A stretch of 64,000 nt of DNA, from contig JASJZH010000006.1 in assembly GCA_037178975.1 (NCBI GenBank), positions 3,720,001 through 3,784,000 of the forward strand. Direction: 5' to 3'. A program made the translations under genes and the position numbers. The notes under the pieces were generated by a model that saw only the letters and a list, made by a program, of their open reading frames with translations, was not told the origin of the DNA and did not search any database. Numbering within the stretch: position 1 is the first letter of the stretch; each line of letters opens with the position of its first letter. Shown in pieces: positions 1 through 10,567 of this stretch. This stretch comes from Oscheius tipulae (lineage: Eukaryota; Nematoda; Chromadorea; Rhabditida; Rhabditidae).

Positions 1-139
1 TTCACGGCATGTTTTGACGACGCTCGCGTGGGGTCCCGCCCCCCCATCGGCTCCATACCTCCTACTCCCCCCCGTGCCGCGCCTACTTCACGCTGGATAT
101 GGTCCTTCACTAACTTATATTCATTTTTTCGTCTTCACC

Positions 140-3100
140 ATGGCCATGGAAATGATGTATTATAGCATGGCAGCCTTAAATGGCAACCTAAGCGATCAAC
201 TACAATCCCAATTGGGATATTTGCCTATGCAGAATGGAGATCAGAAAGGATTTCAACCCTCCTATAAACGGATGGCTCAAAGTGAGTTTGGATCCAATTC
301 CGAATACTGACTGACCGATTCCGTTTCCAATATGAACACGATCTTTGTACTAAAATGACACTGCACACAACATGATGTGTTCTCTACTTTAACCATAGAT
401 TACATCGCCAAAGCAGACAAGCGTGGTAGTTGATTGTCAATTCCACATTTTTCGTTTACTCAACTTTTGCGAAGGGGCTTTATCCTGGAGCCCAAAGTAC
501 ACAGATTTCGGCGAATAAAGGCGCGCTTTTTTCCAACGAAATTTCATTAGAGAAGAATAAACGATAAATGCGTTGGGATCCGAGACCAGTAAGATCTCCG
601 GCTAAAAGTAAAAAAATCTTCTCTATCTAATAGATGTTTTCATACACAAGAAGAGCAGAAAACAGTCTTTTGCGATATAGAGATTAATCCTAGATTAGTA
701 TATCCTCGTGCACATTTCATTTTTGTGCCAGTGCACTCTGTTCTACTGTGTAAAGCGACTGCTCTTGCGACATAGCACAAACTGCGATGGTGTTAGGGTC
801 ACAAAAATTGCATCTAGCGAAAGTCAAACCAAAATGTCAGAATTCCCTGAAGGACTGGCCCCAATTTAATTCAAATAATTGCAGGGAGAAAAGTCCCGGA
901 AGGAGAGCTCTGTGCCGTTTGCTCCGACTTAGCTACTGGATATCATTATGGAGTAGCAAGCTGTAATGGCTGGTAAGTCTATTGCCAATTTCTGCTTCCA
1001 ATTGTTCTCTGTCTATCATTTCAATGCCAGCGATTGTTTTTGCACCGAAGGTTTTCTAACCCTTGCTGGATGTGTGTGGGGTGAGAGCGCGAGCGAGCGA
1101 GAGAGACTCGCTTCCTCTCACGTGGTGACGAATGTTTTCAGCAGTCTCCTTCTCATAATCGATAAAAAACTAAGCATGGCTTGAACGAGCAAGCGCCATG
1201 GCGAACTTCGATATAGCCTATGTACTTTTGAGAGCGTAGCTCTTTAGTGATAGTTATGACGGAAAATGATTAATATCCTTCACCTACGCAAACAGAGAAA
1301 TATAGTCTGAAATATGCTGTTTTCAGCAAAACCTTCTTTCGACGGACAATCGTCAGTGAGCAGACGTTCATATGTCAATACAATGGAAACTGCGACGTCA
1401 ATAAAAGTATCTTTCATACAAAATACCCAAACAATTTATTGTTCAGATATCCGTTGCGCATGTCGACACTGTCGATTCAACAAATGTTTGGCGGTTGGAA
1501 TGGATGCCAAAGGTTTGTCCTACTCCTACTCCCCAGCAAAAAATGCTTTCAAGCAAGGTCCAGTTTCCATCAGCTCTATTTGCTTTGCCTTGAGCGGCAC
1601 CCCAAAATGATCTAAACAAAGCGACAGTGTTAATACCCTAGAGAAACATTGAAGAGCACTTGTGACAAATTTGAAAATGTTCGAGAACGACGCGTCAAAA
1701 CATGGCCATCCTGGTGTCCGGCACTTTCTATCACTAAGCCAATAAGCGTATCATATGAATTTGATGTGGTCCTAATTTTACCATAAAGCTTGTTTATGTC
1801 ACTCGAAGATCATCCAAATGGTTCTGTATGAAACGCCATGCGAGACTGAATATTTATGGCTGCCTAGAACGCCTCTTGCTTAGGGTTAATCTCTCCATTA
1901 ACTATGCTCCTAGTCTATCATAATGAAAAGGAATAGACGTCAGACTGAACTTATTTTTCAGCTATCCAAAATGACAGGGATAGGATAGGTCCGACAAAGA
2001 AGCCAAAAATCAGCAGTGGATCCGACGACGATCAGGCGATCACTCCAAGCAGAGCGCATGACCAGGTATTGAGCATTTCTATACTAAGCCCTTCTTAGAC
2101 AGACTCTTTTCTCGTCCCGAACTTCTCACTTTCGTTTGTAATTCTGGGATTTATTCATGTCTTAGCACCAGAAAGCAGCCAAAACAAGACATGCCCAAGG
2201 GACCAAAAGCAATCTGGGCGCATACTGGAAACAGGCTTTTCAGGAAATTGTCGAACATTTGAGCCAGGTGGAGCAGCTCTGCCAAGAATTGAGAAGATGT
2301 CTGATGCCCGAGGTCACCGGTGTTCAACAGGCTCTTCAATCGCCCTGCTTACTGTTCGAGACGGGCGAGTTGAAGCCAGATGTAAGAGTTTGCAGATTTT
2401 GTTCCTAAAATGCCAATTTTCAGCCCAACGCCGTATTCAAAGAGCTTTATCCCGCCTCCATGAATGACATCCGCGTCTGGAATATCCGAGAAATGAGAAT
2501 ATGCATCGAATGGGGGAAGACTTTTGAAGCCTACCAAAGGTTAAACGCCTATGATCAGGTTTGTACTTTAGAGACGCCCACAGGCATTACGTAAACAAGC
2601 GCCATTATTCATACCTCACAAATTGAGATGTACTCATGTGAGGCGTCCAAATTTTCATGAATTGAAGCATAATTACCCATCTAGCTAAACTTTGTTCTTT
2701 TGTAACTTCCGTCTGAAGAAATGTTATTTTCCTTATAAATATTAGGGCTAAAGCCTATTCGCTGAAGCGTAGGGGAATAAACACATGGACGCTGCGCACT
2801 TACTGGAAGTTCTAAGATCAGCAAATTTCAGTTCGCTCTGGTGCGGAACTTCGCCTTTGCCTTCAACCTCCTCAACCGAGTTTTTTATTCCCCGGACCAC
2901 GGTCCAGACAAGATCGTCTTCCAAAACGGAGCCTTCATTATGCGACAGCCTCAACAACAAGTGAGTCCTTGATCTGAGGAACGTCACAGTTTGTGCTCTT
3001 TAGGTCCAATTGTCTGGTTGTCGACCGATTTACACGCGACAAATGGACGAAATTATGCTTCCCTTCCGACGATTACAGCTGTCCGTGTCTGAATTTGCGA

Positions 3101-3523
3101 CCTTCAAAGCGGCTCTGTTCTTTAATCCCGGTGAGCTCAAGGCCTGACAAACTTTCTGAAAGGGAACAGCAAGAATTTTTCTCCTTTTAAGAGGTTTTCC
3201 ACTGGAAATCATAGCTTCTTTTTGCAGACGCACTTGATCTTTCAAGTCAATCGAAACCAGAGGTCTACGAAGAGAGGAACAAGTACTTGAGTGCTTTGTT
3301 CACAGTCATCACTTCAAAACTAGGAATGACCGCCGGTGTTCAAAAGTACGGGACATTATTGATGATGACCGCCAGTATCCAGGTAACATCCTCATTCACC
3401 ATTCTACAACAGATCTTTCAGAATATTTTGGCTCAGAACGAAGAAAATATGCAAGTTATGGAGTTGTTTAAAAACTGGGAGGTGGATCCATTTGTTAAAG
3501 AGCTGTGTATGAAAAGGTCGTGA
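140..3523 (+). CDS. Nematode-type nuclear hormone receptor
   Basis: This is a ligand-regulated (or orphan) DNA-binding transcription factor acting in the nucleus. I read 11 exons: 140-281, 885-972, 1327-1406, 1447-1512, 1962-2065, 2166-2381, 2424-2558, 2832-2960, 3004-3130, 3228-3382 and 3422-3523. All phases agree and sum to about 447 residues. The two-zinc-finger DNA-binding domain starts near residue 54 (CAVCSDLATGYHYGVASCNGC) and continues with KTFFRR, then RCACRHCRFNKC and VGMDAKAIQNDR. The P-box is CNGCK, typical of the expanded nematode receptors and unlike CEGCK/CDGCK elsewhere. The ligand-binding domain follows a linker, with the signature around DQFALVRNFAFAFNLLNRVF and a helix-12-like end VDPFVKELC. 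The start chosen is the ATG in a good context (CACCATGG). The frame is open upstream to position 14 but lacks an ATG there. Which C. elegans nhr gene it matches cannot be told from sequence alone. Confidence 0.93.
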
Positions 3524-4274
3524 GAAGAGACAAAACCGTGATCAACAAACCCCGTTCGGAATCTAGTCAGTTCATTTTTCCATGTTCCCTACCTCTCCTA
3601 TCCTTCCGGTTGTCATACAGAATGCCCGTCTCCACTCCCTTCTTCTTCTCCTACTCAGTTGTGACTCTTTCAGTTGTTCTCTCTCATTCTCCTTTCTCAT
3701 GGACTCAGCGCTTAAACTCCCTGCATATTTCAGTCTGCCGCCTAGTTAGAAACCAAGTTAGACAAATCGAGTCGATTGCATTTCAGGGATACTTGTATCT
3801 ATATTCTCTAGTTTTTGTTGGCAAAAAAGAGTAGAGCTCTAATAAGATTGAGATTATTTTCATATTGAATTAGAGAATGATTTATATATCTGGTTACTGG
3901 TATTGTGATAGTTGCACAAGCGTCGGAACTTCTCTTTCCCCCCAGATAGAAATGTTCCCTCTCCCAACTCCCGCGCTTGCCAAATGGCGTTAGTCAATGC
4001 ACATTCGTGTCTCATCGATCTTATGGTTTTGTACAATGAACGTTTTTCTGTTGTTAGGCGGTGTATACGGTTTCAAGAGGCGGAAAAGTTCTTTGTGGGT
4101 GCAATAACTCTTACACAGGAACCCTTGAAGCAAACCGGTTTCATGTTTTCCATGGCTGTTTGACCCTCGGACAGCCACTTCCTTTCACTCGAGACTTGTG
4201 AAAAAGTAATTTTTGGAAAAGATGTACGTGTGATCGTTCTCTGAATGTGATAACATCAATCTCACAAATAGCAT
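3524..4274. other. Convergent 3' intergenic region
   Basis: About 750 bases lie between the receptor stop and the stop of the opposite-strand OB-fold gene. A pyrimidine-rich stretch runs around 3590-3720. I see no conserved coding signal, and short open frames here lack splice partners or recognisable motifs. It probably holds the two 3' UTRs. Confidence 0.5.
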
Positions 4275-5380
4275 TCATCGCTCAAAATGTTCGACAACAG
4301 TGAAGGCGATTCGACCGTTGTATAAATGTGGACGAAGGAGAAAGATGAATTCCTTGTTCTCCACTTTCTTGAACACTTGAACAAAAGCCGAAGGCTGCAA
4401 AAGGGAAATCTTAGTACTGATTAAAGACCAACATCATCCTTTTTGATCCTGGCTGCCTCGTCACCCGTGATCCCGAAAAGCTTCTCAGCTTCCGCAGAAA
4501 AGATAGTCGCTTCCATTTCCGATCCGTCATAATTCAATGTGAGCTGGAAGATGCTGTTTAGGTTCAGACAACAGGGAATGTTCTCACGAGAACTCTAAAG
4601 TTCCATACGAAGTCGTCATCCAGCTCGTTGCAGTTCGTGCAATTTGGAGCATTTCCCCAGCAGAAGGTTGTCTTTCGGTAACAGTCTGGACTTTGACACA
4701 CCTACAGAACATAGAATGAGACAGGCATGCTCGAACCTTGAAAAGATTGTTGGTGTGTGCTGCTTTAGCTATCTTTACAAGCACATAGTATCGCTCTTCC
4801 TCTAATTCAGTGTTAGCTGCGACATCTCTTGTTTTAATCATTTTGCTCAAGTAGACAACTAAAACAGACTATACTTTCCTTTTTTTACTACCTTTTGATA
4901 TTTTCTCTGCTACGGTGTCTTTTCCGGAAGATCGGGTTATCTGAACTCTATTACCTTGTTAAAGACTTCGATACCTCGCTGCCATAGTTCAGGCAACATC
5001 TGAAAGGCGAGTTTGCTTGTCGATATTTGTGAAGAAACGTATCAGCACGCAATGTGCCGTAGCTCAAGTAATACTTTTTCTACATACAGGAAATTGATGT
5101 ATGTACTAATTTACCGCTTCCTTGATAACAGCGTTGCAAATGACACCTTTGTCTTCCCAAGCTTCGAACAACATCACTGTTCCTTGATAATCGCCAACAG
5201 TGAACGAAAAAACCTGGGAAGATAATGTTATATGAGCTTTGTTACCTCGGTTATTTTCCGAGTTGACGGATTTTTCGCTTTCTTAAGGCCTTCGACGTAG
5301 TTTACCACTTCACAGATCCTCCATTTCGGCTCCAAGTGTACATCATTCAGTGAGTCCAAAGGCACAATGGGCTCCGGCAT
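4275..5380 (-). CDS. RPA large-subunit/MEIOB-like OB-fold zinc-ribbon protein
   Basis: It probably binds single-stranded DNA through OB folds. The start is MPEPIVPLDSLNDVHLEPKW (ATG at 5380). An OB-like segment follows (VFSFTVGDYQGTVMLFEAWE), then MLPELWQRGIEVFNK, ITRSSGKDTVAEKISK and YYVLVKIAKAAHTNNLFK. A zinc-ribbon-like run comes next with four cysteines, C-x4-C then C-x2-C (VCQSPDC ... CTNC), and then FRVLLTLNYDGSEMEATIFS. The last exon ends FVQVFKKVENKEFIFLLRPH. The order zinc ribbon inside an OB fold followed by EA.KL.G matches the C-terminal domain of RPA1 and of MEIOB. At about 280-300 residues it is much shorter than RPA1. The join near 4935-4950 does not resolve cleanly: the frame before GTAATAGAGTTCAG and the frame after it differ by one base. 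The last donor (GTTGGT) is also weak. Function is inferred from fold only. Confidence 0.6.
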
Positions 5381-5499
5381 GCTCTACCACAGACACAGAG
5401 GATCTAGCAAACATGGTCGTTTTCTCTTGCATTGCGAAACATAGGCGCGACCTGATAACACATTCGAAGCTTGGGGGACCTTTTATTGCAACACAATAA

Positions 5500-6190
5500 T
5501 CATACGCGACGGATACGAGAAGCTCTTAAACGATCGAAGTGTTCTGTTAAGTATTCGCTTTCCTCTTTTCTGTGAATTCGTCTGCTAGCGTACGTGGCCC
5601 ATTTGTAATAACAAAATGCAGATAAACTGAAGGCAAAAAAAGACAAAATAAAGAATAATAGGGTATTATCAGTGGAGATGTCATCAGTTCTCGTTTGTTT
5701 AACTAAAACTTGGTTGAAACAAAGTTTCGTAAAAACGTTACATGCTGCAGTGGTAATTTTGCAATACCGAGCACAAACTATTTCTCCGGCTATATTTTGA
5801 TTGTTGTGCACGATTGAGACATTGCCTATGCGGTGACAATGAAGTGCGACATCTTGAAGAAGTTGAAAACGAGTTCGTTTTGCATACCATTTACTGATGA
5901 CGGATATATCGAATGAGAGTTGTCTTTGCATCCCGAATTACACTGTACAATTAAATAACTTTGGTTGCTACATAAAGACGGGGCGCTAAAAAGAACTCTC
6001 AAAGGGTTCTAAACTTTAAACCTAGCACGAATGACTTGTTGCTCCAAACCAGTGTTATTTGTCGGAGCCTAAAATATGGTGCTTGTTCATAAGGCAAATC
6101 ACCTGAAACTCTGCCGTTACACAAAGTTTGCATAGTTCTCCGACAACAGACTCGATTGAGTACAGAATGCATAATAAGATGGAAAGTCGG
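5500..6190 (-). CDS. Orphan single-pass membrane protein (C-terminal part secure, N-terminus unresolved)
   Basis: I do not recognise this protein. The secure part lies at 5500-5810: an extracellular stretch with cysteines (EIVCARYCKITTAACNVFTK), then a hydrophobic segment LLFFILSFFAFSLSAFCYY, then a short basic cytoplasmic tail (ASRRIHRKEESEYLTEHFDR). A plausible upstream part, joined by two short introns of about 31-62 nt, contributes ITLVWSNKSFVLAPRLYCNSGCKDN and GNVSIVHNNQNIAGE. That would be a cysteine-containing ectodomain of type I topology. The first exon and signal peptide were not identified. It sits tail-to-head with the OB-fold gene and head-to-head with the acyltransferase. The alternative is a single-exon frame starting at 5931. 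Confidence 0.4.
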
Positions 6191-6748
6191 ACGTGCATTG
6201 TGGGAACGCGGGGGTTCTACTGGCAATCTCTGTTCCATGTTACTCAAAAAAGCTTTATCGGCGTCTTGTGTGGGAAGACAGAAACGAATCCGAAAAAGTT
6301 TGGAATGGTAACTGGTACAATCTTTGTTTGAAAATGACTGAAATCGCAAAAAAAGCGCAGTTTGAGTCAATCAAATATGTTTTCCTTTGAAAATGGAAGT
6401 TATAAGCTTTTATTTTCGCAATTTATGAGGACAGTGTTTAGACGACTTTTGTACTTTGTTCCATCGAATCCACAAGCGGCTGTTCTCATTTGTTTACACC
6501 ATTTTGCAATTGTCCCGAGATCTGCTAAGAAACTTGCTTTCTCAATCGATTTTTATACCTGAATTTGTATTGTTTCTTCCAAATGCAACATTTTCGCCTG
6601 TTCTTTTATCGCTCAAGTTTAATCAGTATCCAGTGCCAAGGTTACACCAGTCTCAAGCACAAATCATTGATTTCCGCTGCATCAACATGTTTGTTTATTA
6701 ACTTTTCACTTTTTCGCTCGGGTTCAGGTTTCACGGATTGTTTTACAG
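6191..6748. promoter_or_regulatory. Putative divergent upstream region / outron before GPAT gene
   Basis: This AT-rich stretch separates the minus-strand membrane-protein gene from the acyltransferase. It may still contain 5' exons of the minus-strand gene (6200-6370). It ends in TTTTACAG at 6741-6748, directly against the acyltransferase ATG. That is the pattern of a trans-splice acceptor at the end of an outron. No core promoter motif was identified. Confidence 0.4.
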
Positions 6749-8961
6749 ATGGTGCTGTTTCTACTAGTACTTGCAGTGCTTCCATATCTAGTCGTACTCC
6801 TCCTTCTGCTCAGTATTTTTGACAGATCCATTGGATTAAGAGAGCTTTTTGTCGAAGGACTCATTCGAACATTTGAGGTAAGAGAAATTTTAACATAGTA
6901 AATGTGCTGCATACAATTTGCATACAGCTCAGTTTAAACGTGCATACACATACTCAATTCCTGTAGTTTAAAGCTAAGTACATTGTTCAGTGGGGTGCAT
7001 CACTCGATGCCGAGGATATCCAGCCTTCTAAAGACGAAAGTGATGAAGAAACTCCAGGAAAAATCAAGAAACGACCATCTTCGTCGAATCTCGGTATGCG
7101 AATGTGTTTTTTCTGGACCTTTTATGTTCCAGGTATAATTTCACGAGAGAAATCCAATGCCATCGATGAAAAACTTCATTCAACCGATGCTCCAGTCTCT
7201 AAACACTCTACTATTGGAACTCTAGTGGATGACACCTTGGACTTCATTACGGTTGGCAGTTTTATTAAAATTTGTAGAGTTTTTTTCAAAAACAGGCTGG
7301 AATTGAGGCCATCATCGAAGATGAAGTAACTTCTCGTTTCAAGGCTGCTGAGCTTCCTTCCTGGAACCTTTTGACAAGAACTAGTGCTCCGTTCCAACAT
7401 ATTAGGTTTGTTAGCTCTTTGAAAAACAGCAATGTGGCCATGTGCAAATTTTGTTGACGTCTTTCTACAATGTTGTCGTCAAGATAGTACTATGTCACTT
7501 CTAACACATAAATTTTCAGCTGGAAGCTCTCTCTGCTTTGGGCTGCTGGAGTACTCTTCCGTTATGTACTCGTAGTTCCTGTTCGAGCCATCATCTGGGC
7601 AATTGGCATGGCTATCATGGTCGTTCTCACGTTTATAATCGGCATTATTCCACACAAAGGGTGAGTTGGACAGTCTAACATAAGTTTTCCTCTCATTTTG
7701 CAGCGCCAAAAGATTCTTGAACAGACACGCTATGTTGTGCTCCATGAGAATTATGGCAAGAGCCTTTTCCAGCATTATCAGGTTCCACGACCGGTAAGCA
7801 ACCTCTGTCTCTCGATGTGACCATTCTTTTCAGGGAAAACCGAGCCACGCATGGAGGAATTTGCGTGGCCAATCACACATCTCCAATTGATGTGCTGATG
7901 CTCAGTTGCGACAACTGTTACGCCATGATTGGACAACGCCAAGGCGGAATTCTCGGTAAAAAAAACCTCATTTTCTCTCATTTTTGTCATTTTACAGGTT
8001 TTATCCAAAACACACTCAGCCGAGCCGAGCATCACATTTGGTTTGAACGTAGTCAAGCCTCTGATAGGAAGCATGTAACTGATCGTCTACACGAGCACGT
8101 GGAAGATGAATCCAAATTGCCCATCATTATCTTTCCGGAAGGAACATGCATCAATAATACTTCGGTGATGATGTTCAAGAAGGGATCATTTGAGGTGACA
8201 GTATGCAACTTGTTTTCAATAATAAAGTTCAGATTGGCAGTACAATCTATCCGATTGCAATGAAGTATGACTGCCGTCTTACCGATGCTTTCTGGAACAG
8301 CAGTGAACAGTCCTATGGAGCCTATCTCTGGAGAATGATGACCTCATGGGCCATCATTTGTGACGTTTGGTATTTACCGCCAATGACTCGGCAAGAAGGA
8401 GAAGATGCTATTGCTTTCTCGAAACGAGTGAAGAAAGCCATCGCCAAGAAAGGTGGTCTGATTGACTTGGAATGGGATGGAATGCTGAAAAGAGAAAAAG
8501 TAATTTTTTTATCGCTTCTTAGCTTGACAATTGACTCCAGGTTTCCGAGAAACTGATCAAACTACAGCAGAAACTGTACTACGAGAGGCTGGAGAGGACG
8601 ACTACGCTGGCTGATGAAAAGGAGAAACAAGATATTCTCGACATCGTTCAGGTAAGATCATTTTAGTATTTTCCTATGTTTCGTTCAGCAACTCACCGAA
8701 GAAGACCGATACAATCTATGTGGAGAAATTGATGAAAATGACGATGAGACAGAAGTCATACGAAAAGTGTCAAAGTTTGTCCCAACTCCTGTTACGGGGT
8801 ATAAGGAAGAATAACCGCCATCATTCATTTTTTTGTTTCCTGTTAGAGCATTTACTAGAAGCAGAGCTACCTGTGCCATTAACCAGTACGTGTCTACTAT
8901 CTGTGTCTTCCCGATAAGATCGATCAATCTAATTGTCTGCTCATTTACCTGTACAAAATAA
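6749..8961 (+). CDS. Glycerol-3-phosphate acyltransferase, GPAT3/4 type (LPLAT family)
   Basis: It catalyses acyl-CoA plus glycerol-3-phosphate to lysophosphatidate, the first step of glycerolipid synthesis, in the ER membrane. The N-terminus is a hydrophobic anchor (MVLFLLVLAVLPYLVVLLLL). A linker follows, then a second hydrophobic region (GMAIMVVLTFIIGIIP). The acyltransferase core has motif I NHTSPIDV (H-x4-D), the VWFERS-type segment read here as HIWFERSQASDR, and motif III FPEGTCINNTSVMMFKKGSF, all close to vertebrate GPAT3/GPAT4. Downstream are MTSWAIICDVWYLPPMTRQE and GEDAIAFSKRVK. C. elegans ACL-4/ACL-5 are the expected relatives. The last exon is read from the phase-2 donor at 8799 to a stop at 8959-8961. 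A stop at 8917 in another phase is possible. The stop overlaps AATAAA, and the next gene begins about 100 bp later. Confidence 0.92.
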
Positions 8962-9060
8962 ACGCGCTTTGTTACACAGCTATTTCCACGTTCTCCTTTG
9001 TTTTGCCATCACACTTTATTTTGTTTCTTCTTCCTAATTACAGTGCATAATTCAGCTACA
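8962..9060 (+). promoter_or_regulatory. Intercistronic region with polyA signal and trans-splice acceptor (candidate operon)
   Basis: Only about 100 bases separate the acyltransferase stop from the ATG of the next gene on the same strand. AATAAA at 8956-8961 overlaps the upstream stop. A long T-rich tract then ends in AATTACAG at about 9043, followed by 17 bases and the ATG at 9061. This spacing, with a polyA signal, a U-rich element and a 3' splice acceptor lacking any donor, is the classic nematode operon arrangement in which the downstream mRNA receives an SL2-type leader. Confidence 0.65.
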
Positions 9061-10482
9061 ATGACTGGTATTGTAAACGGGCCAATTCCTAAGGATTTCA
9101 TGACTGACATCTCACATCGTCTAAGCGCCGCCAAATTCCCTTCTGATGACGCCCCGTTTGAAATTCTTGGTGAGTTTTTCAACTTTTTGACCCTATCAAC
9201 TGCTCAGATCAACTGCTCCTTCCTCAAGAGAAAGTATATCATGCTGTGAAAAACAGCGAAGACGCCTATGAAGCCATTAAATCTATGCGGGTTTGTAGAT
9301 TTATGATGGAAAAAGTGGATTGTTCAGGTTCGTGGTGCTCCTCTGATAGCAATCGTCGGCATTCGTGGTCTACTCCTTGATTTACTTCATTTGGACCAGT
9401 ACATTTCTCCAGAAGCATTCGAAGCCTTTGTGAACGAGAAAGCTGTTTTCCTTCTTTCTTCCCGTCCAACAGCGATCAATCTCTCAAACGCGTTGGAAAT
9501 CGCAAAAAAAGCAGCTAAAGTAACTGGAGATACGTTAGAAAAACTCGAGAGGTGAGATCGATTTAATGGTGCGTAGCTTTTTATAGTGTAAAGAAGGCTA
9601 TTTTGAAAATCTATTATGATGAACAAGAGGAGAATCGTAGATTGATCTGGAATGGCTATCAAGAGGTAGGGAATGTTAGGTTCTGTTTTATAATTACAAC
9701 TCCAGATTATCTGTTCAGCAGAAAATGCCATGACGAAGTTTACGATAATGACTATCTGCAACACTGGTTCTCTGGCTACGACTTCATGGGGAACTGCTCT
9801 TGGTAAATCTCCTTTCGTTTTTTTGTATATGTTTCCAGGTGTAATCCGAGCTCTACATGCCAATGATCGTCTCCAAGAAGTGTTTGCACTAGAGACACGA
9901 CCGTACAACCAGGTACATTTCTTAATCCAATATTGTTTTTGTTTTCTCAGGGGATTCGCTTGACTGCAACGGAGTTAGCACATGGAAATGTTCCTTTTAC
10001 TGTCATCACCGACAGTATGGCTGCTTGGACAATGAAAACCAAACACATTGATGCTATAATCGTAGGTGCTGACCAAGTAGCTCTCAACGGTGACACTGCC
10101 AATAAAATCGGAACGTACATGCTGTCGGTGGTTGCAAAGCATCATGGTGTCCCGTTCTATATAGCAGTAAGTCAAGTATCAAAATGTCCGATACGATTTC
10201 TAGGCTCCTTTTACTACGATCAACCCGAAAAGAACTACTGGAGAAACAATTCCGATCGAGGAACGACCAGCCATCGAAATGCTCACAGTCCAAGGTGCAC
10301 ATTTTGTTGTTTGTTCGTGAAGCGTCAATTTAGGAAACTACCTTGGCTCTCCTTCCACACCTGTATGGAATCCCGCTTTTGATGTCACACCTGGAGAGCT
10401 CATCTCGGCCATCATCACCGATTTCGGAAACATTCGTCCGGCAGACCTTGAGAATGCCGTTTGCAGTCACATGTATACTTAG
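9061..10482 (+). CDS. Methylthioribose-1-phosphate isomerase (MtnA/MRI1, eIF2B-alpha-like fold)
   Basis: It converts 5-methylthioribose-1-phosphate to methylthioribulose-1-phosphate in the cytosolic methionine salvage pathway. Motifs follow family order: [20 protein letters not shown] (phosphate site region, about residues 55-75), [19 protein letters not shown] with the catalytic Cys, [48 protein letters not shown] with the catalytic Asp, [22 protein letters not shown], and the C-terminal [20 protein letters not shown]. These separate it from eIF2B-alpha, which lacks the Cys/Asp pair. The usual Arg in GADRV is Gln here. About eight exons with short introns give roughly 365 residues, the normal family length. 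It is the downstream gene of a candidate operon with the acyltransferase. Confidence 0.93.
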
Positions 10483-10561
10483 CTCGAGCTTTCATGGATA
10501 GTTGTGCACTGATTAGACTATAAACTTATACTTGCTCTATGAGAATCAGTGTTTTGAAACC

Positions 10562-10567
10562 AATAAA
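10562..10567 (+). terminator. Polyadenylation signal AATAAA
   Basis: AATAAA lies about 80 bases after the stop codon of the methylthioribose-1-phosphate isomerase gene, a normal nematode 3' UTR distance. Confidence 0.6.

Noticed and set aside
1080-1115. GAGCGAGCGAGAGAGACTCGCT stretch as a microsatellite or hairpin
   Set aside because: Too short and imperfect; it lies within an intron of the nuclear receptor.
5999-6370. 123-residue minus-strand frame as an independent gene
   Set aside because: Only part of it (SGDLPYEQAPYFRLRQ) fits as an upstream exon of the membrane-protein gene. The rest has no motif or start context.
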